This document shows, piece by piece, positions 63,001 through 64,000 of a stretch of 64,000 nt of DNA. The translations under genes and the position numbers were made by a program. Where the stretch lies: NCBI GenBank assembly GCA_016169945.1, contig JADLSH010000367.1, positions 6,662,501 to 6,726,500 of the forward strand, read 5' to 3'. This stretch comes from Trachythela sp. YZ-2020. Its lineage: Eukaryota; Cnidaria; Anthozoa; Malacalcyonacea; Clavulariidae. Within the stretch, counting starts at the first letter, position 1; every line of letters starts with the position of its first letter. The notes under the pieces are model-generated. The model did not search any database and had not been told where the DNA came from. It was given only the letters and a program-made list of their open reading frames with translations.

Positions 63001-63146
63001 TCACCGAATTTTAATTTAAATGCTTCTTCATTCAAAATTCTGATTTAACTGAATAAGGTTGCGCTAAATATCATGAAATATACAATTATCTTACCTGCTT
63101 GAAGAGCTAACGACGGAGCGTACAGAACCACAGAGAGATACAGCAA
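14412..63146 (-). CDS. SLC5-family sodium/solute cotransporter, 11 exons rebuilt (partial at both ends)
   Basis: Multi-pass plasma-membrane symporter that uses the sodium gradient to import a small organic or inorganic anion. The order of blocks matches the SLC5A5/A6/A8/A12 group: LYAPSLAL, then TGVVCMFYTTLGGLKAVVW, FNPDP..R.TFWTLSIGGTF, WWNIPGLIF, VLPYFVID, CLFSGAL-STASSGLNSL, ITGLIGGPLLGIFFLG and LSYLWYSA. The joined exons give about 397 codons; full family members are about 550-620, so roughly 130 N-terminal residues and the C-terminal tail are missing. All ten internal junctions agree in phase and all borders are GT/AG, so the copy looks intact over this part. The Ser pair in TASSGLNSL lies where the family coordinates sodium (family knowledge). 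Substrate cannot be read from sequence. Introns are loaded with mobile elements; the largest are 24.6 kb and 12.3 kb. Confidence 0.88.
14690..16395 (-). mobile_element. non-LTR retrotransposon (LINE), 5'-truncated and internally deleted
   Basis: Minus strand, in order: a short endonuclease-like piece (VSTYAPTM, near 16340-16390), a jump to PGRDGIPAEICK, then reverse transcriptase blocks LRGITLLAIAGKILSRIL, CGFRKGRSTMDMIF, VVFIDFSKAFDTVSR, VTNGVKQGCVWAPTLFSIYL and the catalytic LFADDSALVAH. The C-terminal part has ENFTYLGSTVSQ and VKCIVYRAVMLTSLLY, ending near GRPRLRFKDRVKR. Frameshifts break it into at least four frames and most of the endonuclease is missing, so it is dead. It sits downstream of transporter exon 18876-19060, in the following intron. 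Clade not assigned. Confidence 0.9.
16631..16793. mobile_element. short TIR element, CAGCCTCGTCCCCAGGC family
   Basis: TIRs CAGCCTCGTCCCCAGGC / GCCTGGGGACGAGGCTG with a perfect 9-bp duplication TGAATGTTT (16622-16630 and 16794-16802). GC-rich inside, non-coding. The same family includes the 1.8-kb copy at 40464-42303 and fragments at 42942 and 52841-53013. Confidence 0.92.
16828..16852. repeat. (AAAT)n microsatellite
   Basis: Six uninterrupted AAAT units just right of the TIR element. Confidence 0.95.
16855..17702. other. transporter intron with a small 35-bp tandem
   Basis: Mostly unremarkable. At 17390-17475 a 35-bp unit (AGGATGCCCAATCTCATTGA + GCCCTTCATTCTATC) is repeated about 2.4 times with no differences between the two full copies. 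Confidence 0.7.
17703..18860. mobile_element. long foldback element with arms of about 550 bp
   Basis: Ends AGTCGGCCGGCCAAG and the inverse CTTGGCCGGCCGACT, flanked by ACAAT on both sides (17698-17702, 18861-18865). The arms pair along almost the whole length with scattered differences; the centre is near 18270. It contains the conserved stretch AAAAATCGAGAGTTTTTAGG and its mate. No transposase. Its right end stops 15 bp from the exon at 18876. Confidence 0.9.
18876..19060 (-). CDS. SLC5 transporter exon: helix plus extracellular loop
   Basis: Acceptor CATTTTATAG at 19061, donor ATACAG|GTGCTG. It codes GAYVGALVGFVLTITIAIGG, then MIYPPDKMAGSISIKKC and a loop with NST and NTT sequons, which may carry N-glycans. 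Phase 0 in, phase 2 out. The donor region lies 15 bp from the large foldback at 17703-18860; the donor consensus is still usable. Confidence 0.9.
19660..20762 (-). mobile_element. LINE, 3' part of reverse transcriptase (Jockey/CR1-like)
   Basis: Minus strand: SYLSGRKHFVSF, INCGVPQGSVIGPLLF, then FHLFADDSNLFY (catalytic FADD), QNVRYLGVYIDSHLNW and KLYYALIYPFLIYGI, ending in TYNTRLASRQSYSLPKTR and YQGVKIWNAL. A stop or frameshift lies near 20590 and another near 20000-20090, so it is dead. 5'-truncated at about 20760, where it abuts DNA rich in TTTCACATATGAAA; the same words occur on the other side at 19250-19480, so the LINE has split such a repeat. Confidence 0.88.
20917..21021. repeat. foldback with a perfect GCTGATAGCCGAC stem
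   Basis: GCTGATAGCCGAC (20948-20960) pairs with GTCGGCTATCAGC (20978-20990). The outer ACAATTATACCAT and ATGGTATAATTGT also pair. Typical foldback element; no ORF. Confidence 0.85.
21023..21957. mobile_element. TIR element with TATAATATAGTC ends
   Basis: TATAATATAGTC at 21023-21034 and its inverse GACTATATTATA near 21946-21957. The right subterminus includes TCAGCCAATCAGATTGCAGA. The element carries the SINE at 21502-21866. Borders are less certain because the left end merges with the foldback before it. Confidence 0.5.
21502..21866 (-). mobile_element. tRNA-derived SINE
   Basis: Minus strand starts at 21866 with GGGGCTTCGGTGGCGCAGCC (A-box region) and reaches the B box GTGGGTTCGATTCCCGTTGG about 60 bases on; between them is CGCCTTTCACCTC, like a tRNA-Glu anticodon arm (TTC). 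The body then holds AAACCGGAGTACCCG-type conserved sequence on the plus strand at 21730-21745, as found in several invertebrate SINE core domains (recall). The tail is TTATTACC repeats (21500-21535). RNA polymerase III transcription is expected for an intact copy. Confidence 0.82.
22104..22190 (-). CDS. SLC5 transporter exon: LAYSITGLIGGPLLG helix
   Basis: 87 bp, phase 0 to 0. Acceptor TTTTTCAG, donor TATAAG|GTATTA. It codes LAYSITGLIGGPLLGIFFLG followed by IMIPRANYK. The GPLLGxFxLG motif is highly characteristic of SLC5. Confidence 0.92.
22505..22575 (-). CDS. SLC5 transporter exon: short helix
   Basis: 71 bp with acceptor TTCTTTTAG and donor TTACAG|GTATGA. It codes (A)VFYGIVIIGGAFVVKYFG then TLVLQ. 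Phase 1 in (G from the previous exon), phase 0 out. Matches the family helix after the intracellular loop. Confidence 0.88.
22940..23052 (-). CDS. SLC5 transporter exon: sodium-site helix and loop
   Basis: 113 bp, acceptor CCCATTCAG, donor ATATTAG|GTAAGT. It codes TASSGLNSLITVTLEDVVKK and RWTDLSDHEATKLSKIL. TASSGLNSL corresponds to the helix that supplies Ser residues to the conserved sodium site in this family (family knowledge). Phase 2 in, phase 1 out. Confidence 0.92.
23176..23264 (-). CDS. SLC5 transporter exon: VLPYFVID...CLFSGAL
   Basis: 89 bp, acceptor TTTTCAG, donor TTTGAG|GTAACG. It codes VLPYFVIDQLGHLIGVPGIF then MACLFSGAL. Phase 0 in, phase 2 out, completing a Ser codon with the next exon. 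Confidence 0.92.
24664..24762. mobile_element. small TIR element with GTAGCGGCACTAG ends
   Basis: GTAGCGGCACTAGGGGG and the inverse CCCCCACTAGTGCCGCTAC. About 100 bp, non-coding, G/C-run next to the left end. Confidence 0.7.
25650..25969 (+). mobile_element. dispersed element, AGCCTGCGTAGCAGACGGTC family (copy 1)
   Basis: Starts TAGCCTGCGTAGCAGACGGT and ends at AATCCACAGCGTT. Nearly the same sequence occurs inverted at 59052-59403, which fixes both borders. Internal hairpin CCCGTCCACCAGTGGACGGG. The left 20 bases resemble the TAGCCTGCGTGGCAGG TIR family. No ORF of its own. Confidence 0.78.
26060..28485 (+). mobile_element. LINE with APE endonuclease and reverse transcriptase remains, followed by an ATCT tail
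   Basis: Endonuclease: GGVCMYIRDTIGFTVLDDL, FEVLWVKLPPTRLPRG, then a shifted frame with MIAEDFNRLNTTRLQRS and FPTRGRKTLDLMLT. The linker reads VYVTEPPWISSTLKQLI and NRERKACRAKYYQARVKHL. The RT palm is partly deleted at about 27380-27440; VPAGVPHGTKLGPWLFVMIN and WKYVDYTTLAES follow, where the usual YVDDTT has Asp changed to Tyr. The C-terminus RLQKRALRIMYPDLAYSQAL is intact. 3' end AATAAACCATCTATCTACC with TATC repeats. A TIR element at 26688-26931 interrupts it. Inactive. Confidence 0.9.
26688..26931. mobile_element. TIR element inserted in the LINE
   Basis: Inverted arms CGTTTAGCTTAAACGGTGGA / TCCACCGTTTAAGCTAAACG with ends GGGGCCGGTTGTACGAA. LINE sequence resumes on both sides (YRRGVV on the left, DIVLPVRSKRVY on the right), so the insertion is clear. 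Target duplication not resolved. Confidence 0.82.
28566..29080 (+). mobile_element. LINE 3' fragment (second, different family)
   Basis: Three frames in sequence: VTKALGVQLDENLAWNNH, SSKISSGISALKRIKEY, SVYYALVQPHFDYCCEVWDS, then ARLMYKVLHNMAPIKLNEIF and HNLRGSDSTLFLPRPKTEYL. This is the C-terminal part of a Jockey/CR1-like reverse transcriptase ORF with shifts near 28725 and 28845. The catalytic region is absent. Confidence 0.85.
29150..29276. repeat. G-rich hAT-type remnant
   Basis: Three GGGGGGGCAAACAT-type units, then GCCCCCCCAG and a terminal AAAAGGCCCTG, which looks like the right end of a CAGGGCC element. The left end is not found. Similar G-rich pieces lie at 25975-26030 and 28530-28562, on either side of the first LINE. 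Confidence 0.4.
29423..30340. mobile_element. TIR element, GAGCTCGTAAGGGACAATTT family
   Basis: Ends GAGCTCGTAAGGGACAATTT / inverse. The inner arms (CATCGCGTCTGCCAAATAAC and ATACTGGTCTCGAAAATAGA) also pair over about 180 bp. A plus frame of 77 codons at 29818 has no recognisable motif. The ends match the sequence at 8777-8830. Confidence 0.85.
30405..30535. repeat. TCCATAGTCCAAAG minisatellite
   Basis: About eight copies of a 14-bp TCCATAGTCCAAAG unit, then CCAGTGCAAAGT units. The flanking GTGTTTACA also follows the shorter array at 10082-10118. Confidence 0.92.
31195..31300 (+). promoter_or_regulatory. promoter-like cluster: CCAAT box, CRE and AAGATGGCGG
   Basis: TTTGACCAATCAGTGAC (CCAAT box), AAAATGACGTAATT (CRE-like TGACGTAA) and AAGATGGCGGACTAC (YY1-like site often at transcription starts). 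All three keep order and near-spacing in the second copy at 32710-32825. Function is inferred from motifs only. Confidence 0.45.
31308..31582. mobile_element. TIR element built on a CGCCTTAAAT minisatellite
   Basis: Ends GGCCTGCTCTGGGAC and the inverse GTCCCAGAGCAGGCC, flanked by TACTA on both sides (31303-31307, 31583-31587). The paralogous copy at about 32820 reads GCGGACTACAGAAG without it, which acts as an empty site. The interior is about 20 units of CGCCTTAAAT or CGCCTTAACT. Confidence 0.92.
31610..31768 (+). CDS. small ORF of 52 residues after the promoter-like cluster
   Basis: Begins MSKIINLPVKIIHQTNDN and continues FLYCFEHGKSRESIFKEYW to TGA. The second copy (ATG at 32843) starts MSKYVNFTKKIIHQTND but is then shifted by a one-base change. 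The preceding duplicated promoter-like block, and the conservation of start and first 18 codons, suggest a first exon of a gene, now fragmentary. Product unknown. Confidence 0.3.
   Translation: MSKIINLPVKIIHQTNDNFNFLYCFEHGKSRESIFKEYWKWLIAFKHFTLWK
34158..34303. repeat. 21-bp minisatellite CTCGTCTGTAGTCGTCTGTTA
   Basis: About six copies. They leave an open plus frame (SSVVVCYSSVVVCY) that is a product of the repeat and not a gene. Confidence 0.92.
34304..35552. other. intron sequence up to the next transporter exon
   Basis: Holds the right end of the possible TTAA element (about 34945-35013). No exon features. Confidence 0.4.
35553..35682 (-). CDS. SLC5 transporter exon: WWNIPGLIF helix
   Basis: 130 bp, acceptor GGTTTCTTTAG-like, donor GACCAG|GTATAT. 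It codes ALWWNIPGLIFIVTFCCLD and GLVIFAVYADCDLKKAKHV, then TSNDQ. The WWNIPG and YADCDP-like motifs identify SLC5. Phase 2 in, phase 0 out. The intron that follows (to 23264) is 12.3 kb. Confidence 0.92.
35940..36080 (-). CDS. SLC5 transporter exon: FNPDPTIRNTFWTLSIGG
   Basis: 141 bp, acceptor TAATTTTAG, donor CAAAG|GTACAT. It codes FNPDPTIRNTFWTLSIGGTF, then TAMPVWTISQAAVQRFLAS. Phase 2 in and 2 out. Confidence 0.93.
36179..36197. repeat. (TA)n microsatellite
   Basis: About nine TA units in the intron between two transporter exons. Confidence 0.95.
36240..36394 (-). CDS. SLC5 transporter exon: GGLKAVVWTDVFQ
   Basis: 155 bp, acceptor TATTTAG, donor TTCGA|GTAAGA. It codes GGLKAVVWTDVFQALVMVTG, VITVFIVGTVNVGGFDKVW and QINKERGRLTFF. 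Phase 0 in, phase 2 out; with the next exon it makes FFDFNPDPT. Confidence 0.94.
36613..36824. mobile_element. hAT-type non-autonomous element
   Basis: CAGTGGCGTAACTT at the left and GAGTCACGCCACAG at the right. Flanks AATCACAC / AATCACTC fit an 8-bp duplication with one mismatch. GGGCCCCC-rich interior. Confidence 0.75.
37174..37702. mobile_element. composite foldback and TIR element in the intron
   Basis: A hairpin at 37174-37334 (AATAGTATGGTTTC ... GAAACCATACTATT, with inner GAGTGCAATTT / AAATTGCACTC) is followed by a TIR unit, TATTAATAATATACATG.AAAAATTAC at about 37337 and its inverse ending at 37702. The right subterminus has TTAGCCAATCAGAATTG, like the TCAGCCAATCAGATTG in 21023-21957. 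An 88-codon plus frame (37407-37673) is not recognised. Confidence 0.6.
37703..38378. other. transporter intron
   Basis: AT-rich. One minus-strand acceptor-like frame at about 38150-38228 (ALAIASIIFALTIIKLYDLL) is noted but does not fit the transporter order. Confidence 0.35.
38379..38446 (-). CDS. SLC5 transporter exon: TGVVCMFYTTL
   Basis: 68 bp, acceptor GTCTTTTAG, donor CACTA|GTGAGT. It codes AGVPLAASIISTGVVCMFYT + TL. Phase 1 in, phase 0 out. Joins to GGLKAVVW as in family members. The intron upstream is 24.6 kb. Confidence 0.9.
38793..38920 (+). mobile_element. fragment of the AGCCTGCGTAGCAGACGGTC family
   Basis: GTAGCCTGCGAGGCAGACGG, then GACCGTCTGCAAGGTTTGGC. Matches the copies at 25650 and 59403 over about 110 bp; truncated. 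Confidence 0.65.
38921..39599. other. intron sequence, no gene seen
   Basis: AT-rich. A plus frame of 104 codons at 39315-39629 has no recognisable motif and runs into the inverted repeat of the next locus. Confidence 0.35.
39670..40424 (-). pseudogene. fragment coding 14-residue repeats (NIDLPIVVEPVEAQ)
   Basis: Minus strand. Reads NSDLAVVIEPVPVIVAQ, NINLPVVVEPIEAQ, NIDLPIVAER, then, beyond an inserted TIR element at 39861-40165, LIVLEPVEAQNRTDMPIVVE, AQNIIDLPIVAEPVVAQ. The unit is 42 bases, so it keeps the frame on both strands; the acidic minus reading is the more protein-like. Sequence further right repeats its end in opposite orientation (plus reading VEAQNIIDQPIVAG at 40417-40463 and VAQSNIDPPVEAENENQIW at 42310-42366). 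It is probably the C-terminal part of the gene whose N-terminal piece is at 42486-42848. Broken; function unknown. Confidence 0.5.
39861..40165. mobile_element. TIR element with GGCTATTCCATTTAA ends
   Basis: AGCTATTCCATTTAA / TTAAATGGAATAGCC, next to C- and G-runs. The middle has CCCCTGAAGAATTCC-type units. It interrupts the 14-residue repeat array; CAATGAG / CAATGGG flanks may be the target duplication. Confidence 0.75.
40464..42303. mobile_element. 1.8-kb TIR element, CAGCCTCGTCCCCAGGC family
   Basis: TIRs of about 60 bp: CAACCTCGTTCCCAGGCTCT ... GGAGCTGGTCACGTG and the inverse. Flanked by GGCCATTTG (40455-40463, 42304-42312), a 9-bp duplication that can be read as 10 with a shared G. No coding region of note inside, so non-autonomous. 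It splits the inverted copy of the 14-residue repeat gene. Confidence 0.92.
42486..42848 (-). pseudogene. N-terminal fragment, putative cysteine-peptidase-like domain
   Basis: A 120-codon frame: MQNIQTFPDETQVSMALFL, SADIHQGDELFSVHSRGKQC, AFMSLSALLSARNIPLSAWS, then NVLIQGDKMYLKALSNG and INLPTIVS/NNINLPAED at the end. The Q-G-D...RGKQC.F.SL.AL pattern resembles a group of metazoan OTU/C76-like cysteine-peptidase domains often found in mobile or multicopy genes (recall, weak). The Cys of GKQC would be the nucleophile. The C-terminal INLP words recall the 14-residue repeats at 39670-40424, supporting one broken gene. Confidence 0.5.
42942..43053. mobile_element. truncated CAGCCTCGTACCCAGGC-family element
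   Basis: Left end CAGCCTCGTACCCAGGCGCT intact; the right side stops at AAGCGCCTGGGAG without the outer bases. Confidence 0.6.
43120..43830. mobile_element. Harbinger-like TIR element (GGGACCGGTCAT family)
   Basis: GGGACCGGTCATAAAGTATG and inverse ends, with TAA on both sides (43117-43119, 43831-43833). TWA duplications fit PIF/Harbinger. G-rich subtermini (GGGGGGGTACGAAAC). It contains a LINE fragment and no transposase. Confidence 0.85.
43388..43560 (-). mobile_element. short LINE fragment inside the Harbinger-like element
   Basis: Minus strand: INLIVLFYTTCIQSVLLYAC, then frame-shifted remnants of the following RT-ORF region (RALRIIY-type). Matches the LFYITCIRPVTEYAC region of the LINE at 26060-28485. 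Confidence 0.65.
44739..45367. mobile_element. hAT-like copy A (629 bp)
   Basis: CAGTGAACTCAATTTGGTTA ... TTTATGGAGTTCACTG, with perfect 8-bp duplication ATTTATAC (44731-44738, 45368-45375). Contains three GACGTACGGACCGCG words near its right end. Confidence 0.94.
45458..46085. mobile_element. hAT-like copy B (628 bp)
   Basis: Nearly identical to copy A. Flanked by GTATGGGC at 45450-45457 and 46086-46093. Confidence 0.94.
46094..46678. mobile_element. hAT-like copy C (585 bp), tandem with B
   Basis: Nearly identical to B but lacking about 43 bp at the GACGTACGGACCGCG repeats, and with its last base changed (CACTA). GTATGGGC follows at 46679-46686, so B and C share the middle copy of the same 8-mer. 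Confidence 0.93.
47598..47852. mobile_element. foldback element, TTACTGTCGTT family
   Basis: Arms of about 100 bp are perfect inverses: TTACTGTCGTTGCAATGGAA ... GAAAAATTGATCAACTTCCT. Loop of about 60 bp. Related by its ends to the 1.7-kb foldback to the right. Confidence 0.92.
48056..48277 (-). CDS. unplaced acidic frame (SDSEQNLDLVSWPWLSKTVF)
   Basis: Minus frame opening upstream near 48335 and ending SNTLMNLYAGNWALSQH. Composition is protein-like (acidic Ser-rich start, aromatic core), but no splice context, homologue or start could be fixed. It lies inside the Harbinger-like element and could be a degraded accessory exon of it or chance. Confidence 0.2.
   Translation of the reverse strand: MPEGKVKKYNSSSDSEQNLDLVSWPWLSKTVFYDAIKDIKFESEQAETAIERPFSCSNTLMNLYAGNWALSQH
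48601..50289. mobile_element. 1.7-kb foldback element with arms of about 800 bp
   Basis: Ends TTTACTGTCGTTCCAATTGA / inverse. The two arms (48601-49420 and 49485-50289) are inverse copies with small indels; the centre is near 49450. Each arm includes a CCAATCACAATCCGTATGTG block, then a small gene start. The right arm keeps an intact 50-codon frame (49862-50014) that is shifted in the left arm. Confidence 0.93.
49862..50014 (-). CDS. 50-residue ORF in the right arm of the foldback
   Basis: MASQEKCQSVEDFLWF, RKRLEPELNKYAKPLRDQGF, TSTNITNIHFIVRN, then TAA. It is helical and charged; the pattern ..FxxFRKRLEPELxKYAxPLRDQGFTST resembles the N-terminal domain (SAM-like or death-like) of uncharacterised cnidarian proteins (recall, low certainty). 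The left-arm copy (ATG at about 48882) differs by a one-base insertion, CGGTTTAG for CGTTTAG, and stops early. Probably a first exon captured into the foldback. Confidence 0.45.
   Translation of the reverse strand: MASQEKCQSVEDFLWFRKRLEPELNKYAKPLRDQGFTSTNITNIHFIVRN
50290..51180. other. interior of the Harbinger-like element, no gene seen
   Basis: No frame with recognisable motif. Confidence 0.35.
51619..51730. repeat. 16-bp minisatellite GGCCGTTTTGACTTGA
   Basis: Seven near-identical units. The minus frame SQNGPKSKRPQVKTA across it is a product of the repeat. Confidence 0.94.
52145..52535 (+). mobile_element. LINE 3' fragment (C-terminal ORF end)
   Basis: 126-codon frame MIQRRAARFVYNHYSRTSHV, LIDHLGWDSLEQRRLLHQAT, then YPRIVIIWNHIPFNP. 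This is the C-terminal end of a LINE reverse transcriptase ORF. Only the end is present. It is followed by a TTGTTTTG-rich stretch and CATTAAAG-like repeats (52815-52840). Confidence 0.85.
52556..52690. repeat. GTTTT-rich low-complexity tract
   Basis: TTGTTG, then TTTTG units and TGTTTTGTTTTG runs. Confidence 0.95.
52841..53013. repeat. 82-bp tandem pair ending in a CAGCCTCGTACCCAGGC TIR
   Basis: Two nearly identical units from CTAAACCCGTCCGTCGTGG to AAGCGCCTGGGTA. The second is followed by CGAGGCTG, the TIR of the family at 16631 and 40464. The opposite TIR is not found. Confidence 0.85.
54340..54480. repeat. dispersed repeat, TTCCCCAGAAAATT family (copy 2)
   Basis: Matches 6480-6660 over about 130 bp (AGGGGGGTCTGGGGG ... 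CTCTGAAACCACATTTCCTGC). Confidence 0.55.
55144..55311 (+). CDS. BED/TTF-type zinc-finger first exon of a hAT-like gene
   Basis: MHPKKKRFKVECLVCHATF, DSDHRRKHYELCHSAHLKAH, then FKVAGAPDNPFFK, followed by a donor TTTAAG|GTGCGT. The C-x2-C...H-x4-H arrangement and the FK.xGAPxNPF tail match zinc-finger N-termini of hAT-derived (ZMYM/DUF4371-like) proteins (recall). 56 codons, start chosen as the ATG before the lysine run. No downstream exon is left. Confidence 0.7.
55501..56278. mobile_element. 778-bp element made by inverted duplication of a gene's 5' end
   Basis: Perfect inverted arms of 208 bp (55501-55708 and 56071-56278), ends CGGTGTCTGTAATAT, flanked by a perfect 10-bp duplication ATGGTTTACC (55491-55500, 56279-56288). 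Each arm holds 5' flanking DNA, ATG and 23 further codons of the same protein. The middle carries the rest of that exon on the minus strand. Confidence 0.9.
55718..56141 (-). CDS. first exon of an unknown protein (MADLLHKSDLSSEDRF...)
   Basis: 141 codons from ATG at 56141 to a donor AAATTG|GTAAGG at 55718. Reads MADLLHKSDLSSEDRFKLLV, GEKPPPNPSKSGNYLIDKKA, IGVDWKHTSSSWLNRNTKT, RIFRRLIRLDDSDDDDSDDA and ISWQSKEIKPKDIKAGLQGE. A basic patch precedes a run of acidic residues. No family recognised. The first 24 codons occur again, on the plus strand, in the left arm (ATG at 55638), where they open a 57-codon frame reading back across the exon. Only one exon is present, so the gene is a fragment. Confidence 0.55.
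57030..57062. repeat. (CTA)n microsatellite
   Basis: About ten CTA/ACT units after AATAAAGTTATATA, like a retroelement tail. Confidence 0.93.
57063..57841. other. spacer inside the 5.8-kb element
   Basis: A G/C-rich patch (GGGGGGCCCAAGGCCCCC) near 57130. A 79-codon plus frame at 57430 has no recognisable motif. Confidence 0.35.
57842..58218. mobile_element. TIR element with ACAAGTTTTCTATGACAAG subrepeats
   Basis: Ends CCGGTTACAGACGAGCAAGT and inverse. ACAAGTTTTC(T/A)TATG-type words occur several times in both orientations; a perfect hairpin TTTGAACAAGTGTACTTGTC lies near the centre with its mate. Confidence 0.85.
58219..58822. other. right part of the 5.8-kb element
   Basis: AT-rich; a 91-codon plus frame at 58407 is rich in aromatic and hydrophobic residues and not recognised. 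Confidence 0.35.
59052..59403 (-). mobile_element. dispersed element, AGCCTGCGTAGCAGACGGTC family (copy 2)
   Basis: Inverted relative to 25650-25969 and closely similar. It has about 30 extra bases near 59325-59355 (GCAGACGGTCTTTCCAGC). Confidence 0.78.
59404..59943. other. spacer, no gene seen
   Basis: Contains a G run of about 16 at 59580-59595. Confidence 0.35.
59952..60335. mobile_element. hAT-type non-autonomous element (384 bp)
   Basis: CAGTGGCGCCGTGG / CCACGGCGCCACTG ends, perfect 8-bp duplication AGCATTTC (59944-59951, 60336-60343). G/C-rich subtermini, TTCCGA words inside. Confidence 0.95.
60514..60636. mobile_element. 123-bp TIR element with telomere-like core
   Basis: Inverted TTCTTTAT..GCCCTACACGAA blocks, flanked by a perfect 9-bp CTAGTAACG (60505-60513, 60637-60645). 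The core holds TAGGGTTAGGATTGGAGTTAGG and similar words. Confidence 0.85.
60646..61077. other. spacer, no gene seen
   Basis: AT-rich intron DNA. Confidence 0.35.
61078..62957. mobile_element. 1.9-kb TIR element with arms of about 250 bp
   Basis: The left arm 61078-61325 and the right arm about 62690-62957 pair along their length (TTGGCACTTCTGATTTTGGC / GCCAAAATCAGAAGTGCCAA, with neighbouring AACATAGTACTTTTTAATAGG). Tips TGACGGCATTTTTT / AAAAAATGCCATCA. Middle of about 1.4 kb without a recognised ORF. Target duplication not resolved. Confidence 0.82.
63095..63146 (-). CDS. SLC5 transporter exon: LYLSVVLYAPSLAL
   Basis: 52 bp. Acceptor TTTACTGTAG, donor CAAGCAG|GTAAGA. It codes LLYLSVVLYAPSLALQA plus one base; with the next exon this gives ALQAVAGVPLAA. 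The motif LYAPxLAL is characteristic of SLC5 and appears at about residue 130 of full-length members. First exon found; earlier ones lie outside. Confidence 0.88.
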
Positions 63147-63963
63147 CTACAGTAAATTAGGCAGAACAAAAGTAATGAATTCAGAGGCAATATAAAGAGA
63201 GATGTCGTGATGAGTTTTCAAAATTTTAAAAAGGTCTCACGCCTTCAGTATAAGATTCTACTGCCACTGTGCCCACCCCCCCCTCTAAAAATTTATCCGC
63301 GGTCCCTGTTTTATTGAAGATCTTAACGTGGAATATTTGGAAGAATGTTACTTTCAATGATCCAAAGGATACAGCACTCAAATAATATAAAGGGAAGCGA
63401 CAAAATTAAAGCTCACGTAAATAGAAAAATAAACATTGTAGTCACATAGTTTTAATTTAGCAAGTTTATTCTCAAATAGTCGGTTCATTTACTTTCGGTA
63501 ATTATCATTTATAGATCCTCCGCTCGAGGAATTCAGCGAAATATTACCCTCATTTCATTCGCCCTCGGGAAATATAAACACTTCGGGTAATATTTCGTCG
63601 AATATAAACCTCTCGCTCCGGCCACGAAATGATCAATAAATGATCAGCATTATGTGAATCGCACAAGTTCATTGGCTGCTGACAAATCCATGACAAAACC
63701 CCCACATTACAAAAACCCGCCGACAAAATCTCCGACCACAATATCCCCGGTGACAAAACCCCCAAATTACTGGATTCAGACAAAAACTCCAATATTTATA
63801 ATTTATTGTTTATCATAACAAACTTTTTAACACAATATAATTTGGATAGAAAAAGTAGAAATACATTGCTTAAATAAATATCTCTACATTTTATTCAAAA
63901 CTCTGTTCATATTTTATAAAAATGTGTTTCAGAAAGCAGTTATACTTAGCCAGATGCATTTGT
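63147..63963. other. intron upstream of the transporter exon
   Basis: Contains GACAAAACCCCC repeats near 63690-63770 and inverted AAATATT.C words near 63540-63600. No exon for the N-terminal helices was seen. Confidence 0.4.
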
Positions 63964-64000
63964 CAGTGGCCGCGGAAGATTCGTTTGGTTGGGGAAGGGG
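63964..64000 (+). mobile_element. left end of a hAT-type element, cut by the window edge
   Basis: CAGTGGCCGCGGAAGATTCG with G-rich start resembles the CAGTGGCG elements at 36613 and 59952. Confidence 0.4.

Overview
This looks like a nuclear contig from an invertebrate animal, most likely a cnidarian; that placement is inference. The sequence is AT-rich, has spliced genes with GT-AG introns, and holds several non-LTR retrotransposons, a tRNA-derived SINE and a very dense population of nested terminal-inverted-repeat (TIR) elements and foldbacks. No prokaryotic gene, CRISPR array or rRNA was seen.

The host gene is one SLC5-family sodium/solute cotransporter on the minus strand. I rebuilt eleven consecutive exons (63095-63146, 38379-38446, 36240-36394, 35940-36080, 35553-35682, 23176-23264, 22940-23052, 22505-22575, 22104-22190, 18876-19060, 14412-14512). 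Every internal intron phase matches and every exon has GT/AG borders, giving about 397 residues. A possible last exon is at 8362-8445. The N-terminal exons lie beyond the right edge. Two introns are very large (about 24.6 kb and 12.3 kb) and hold most of the mobile DNA.

Region by region: 1-2.6 kb has a decayed RecQ-like helicase (plus strand) and a convergent minus-strand exon. 3-13 kb is a field of TIR elements, including one at 10951-12117 (9-bp target duplication) that carries a second RecQ-like helicase fragment. 14.6-21 kb has two LINEs, a long foldback and a SINE between transporter exons. 23.8-35.0 kb may be one TTAA-flanked element filled with LINEs, small TIR elements and a promoter-like tandem duplication. 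39.6-42.9 kb has the broken parts of a repeat-rich gene with two insertions. 43-47 kb holds a mariner-type element containing a hAT-type element containing three further hAT-type copies. 47.3-51.3 kb is a Harbinger-like element containing two foldbacks, one with a 50-residue ORF. 53.0-58.8 kb is a 5.8-kb element with a 9-bp duplication; inside it sits a hAT remnant with a zinc-finger exon, which itself contains an element with an inverted promoter and N-terminus duplication. 59-64 kb has more TIR elements and the most upstream transporter exon.

The strongest candidate for an unusual system is a set of TIR families that all make 9-bp duplications, at least one of which carries RecQ-like helicase coding sequence. 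This resembles helicase-bearing DNA transposons of the Academ-H kind, but no transposase domain was proven here.
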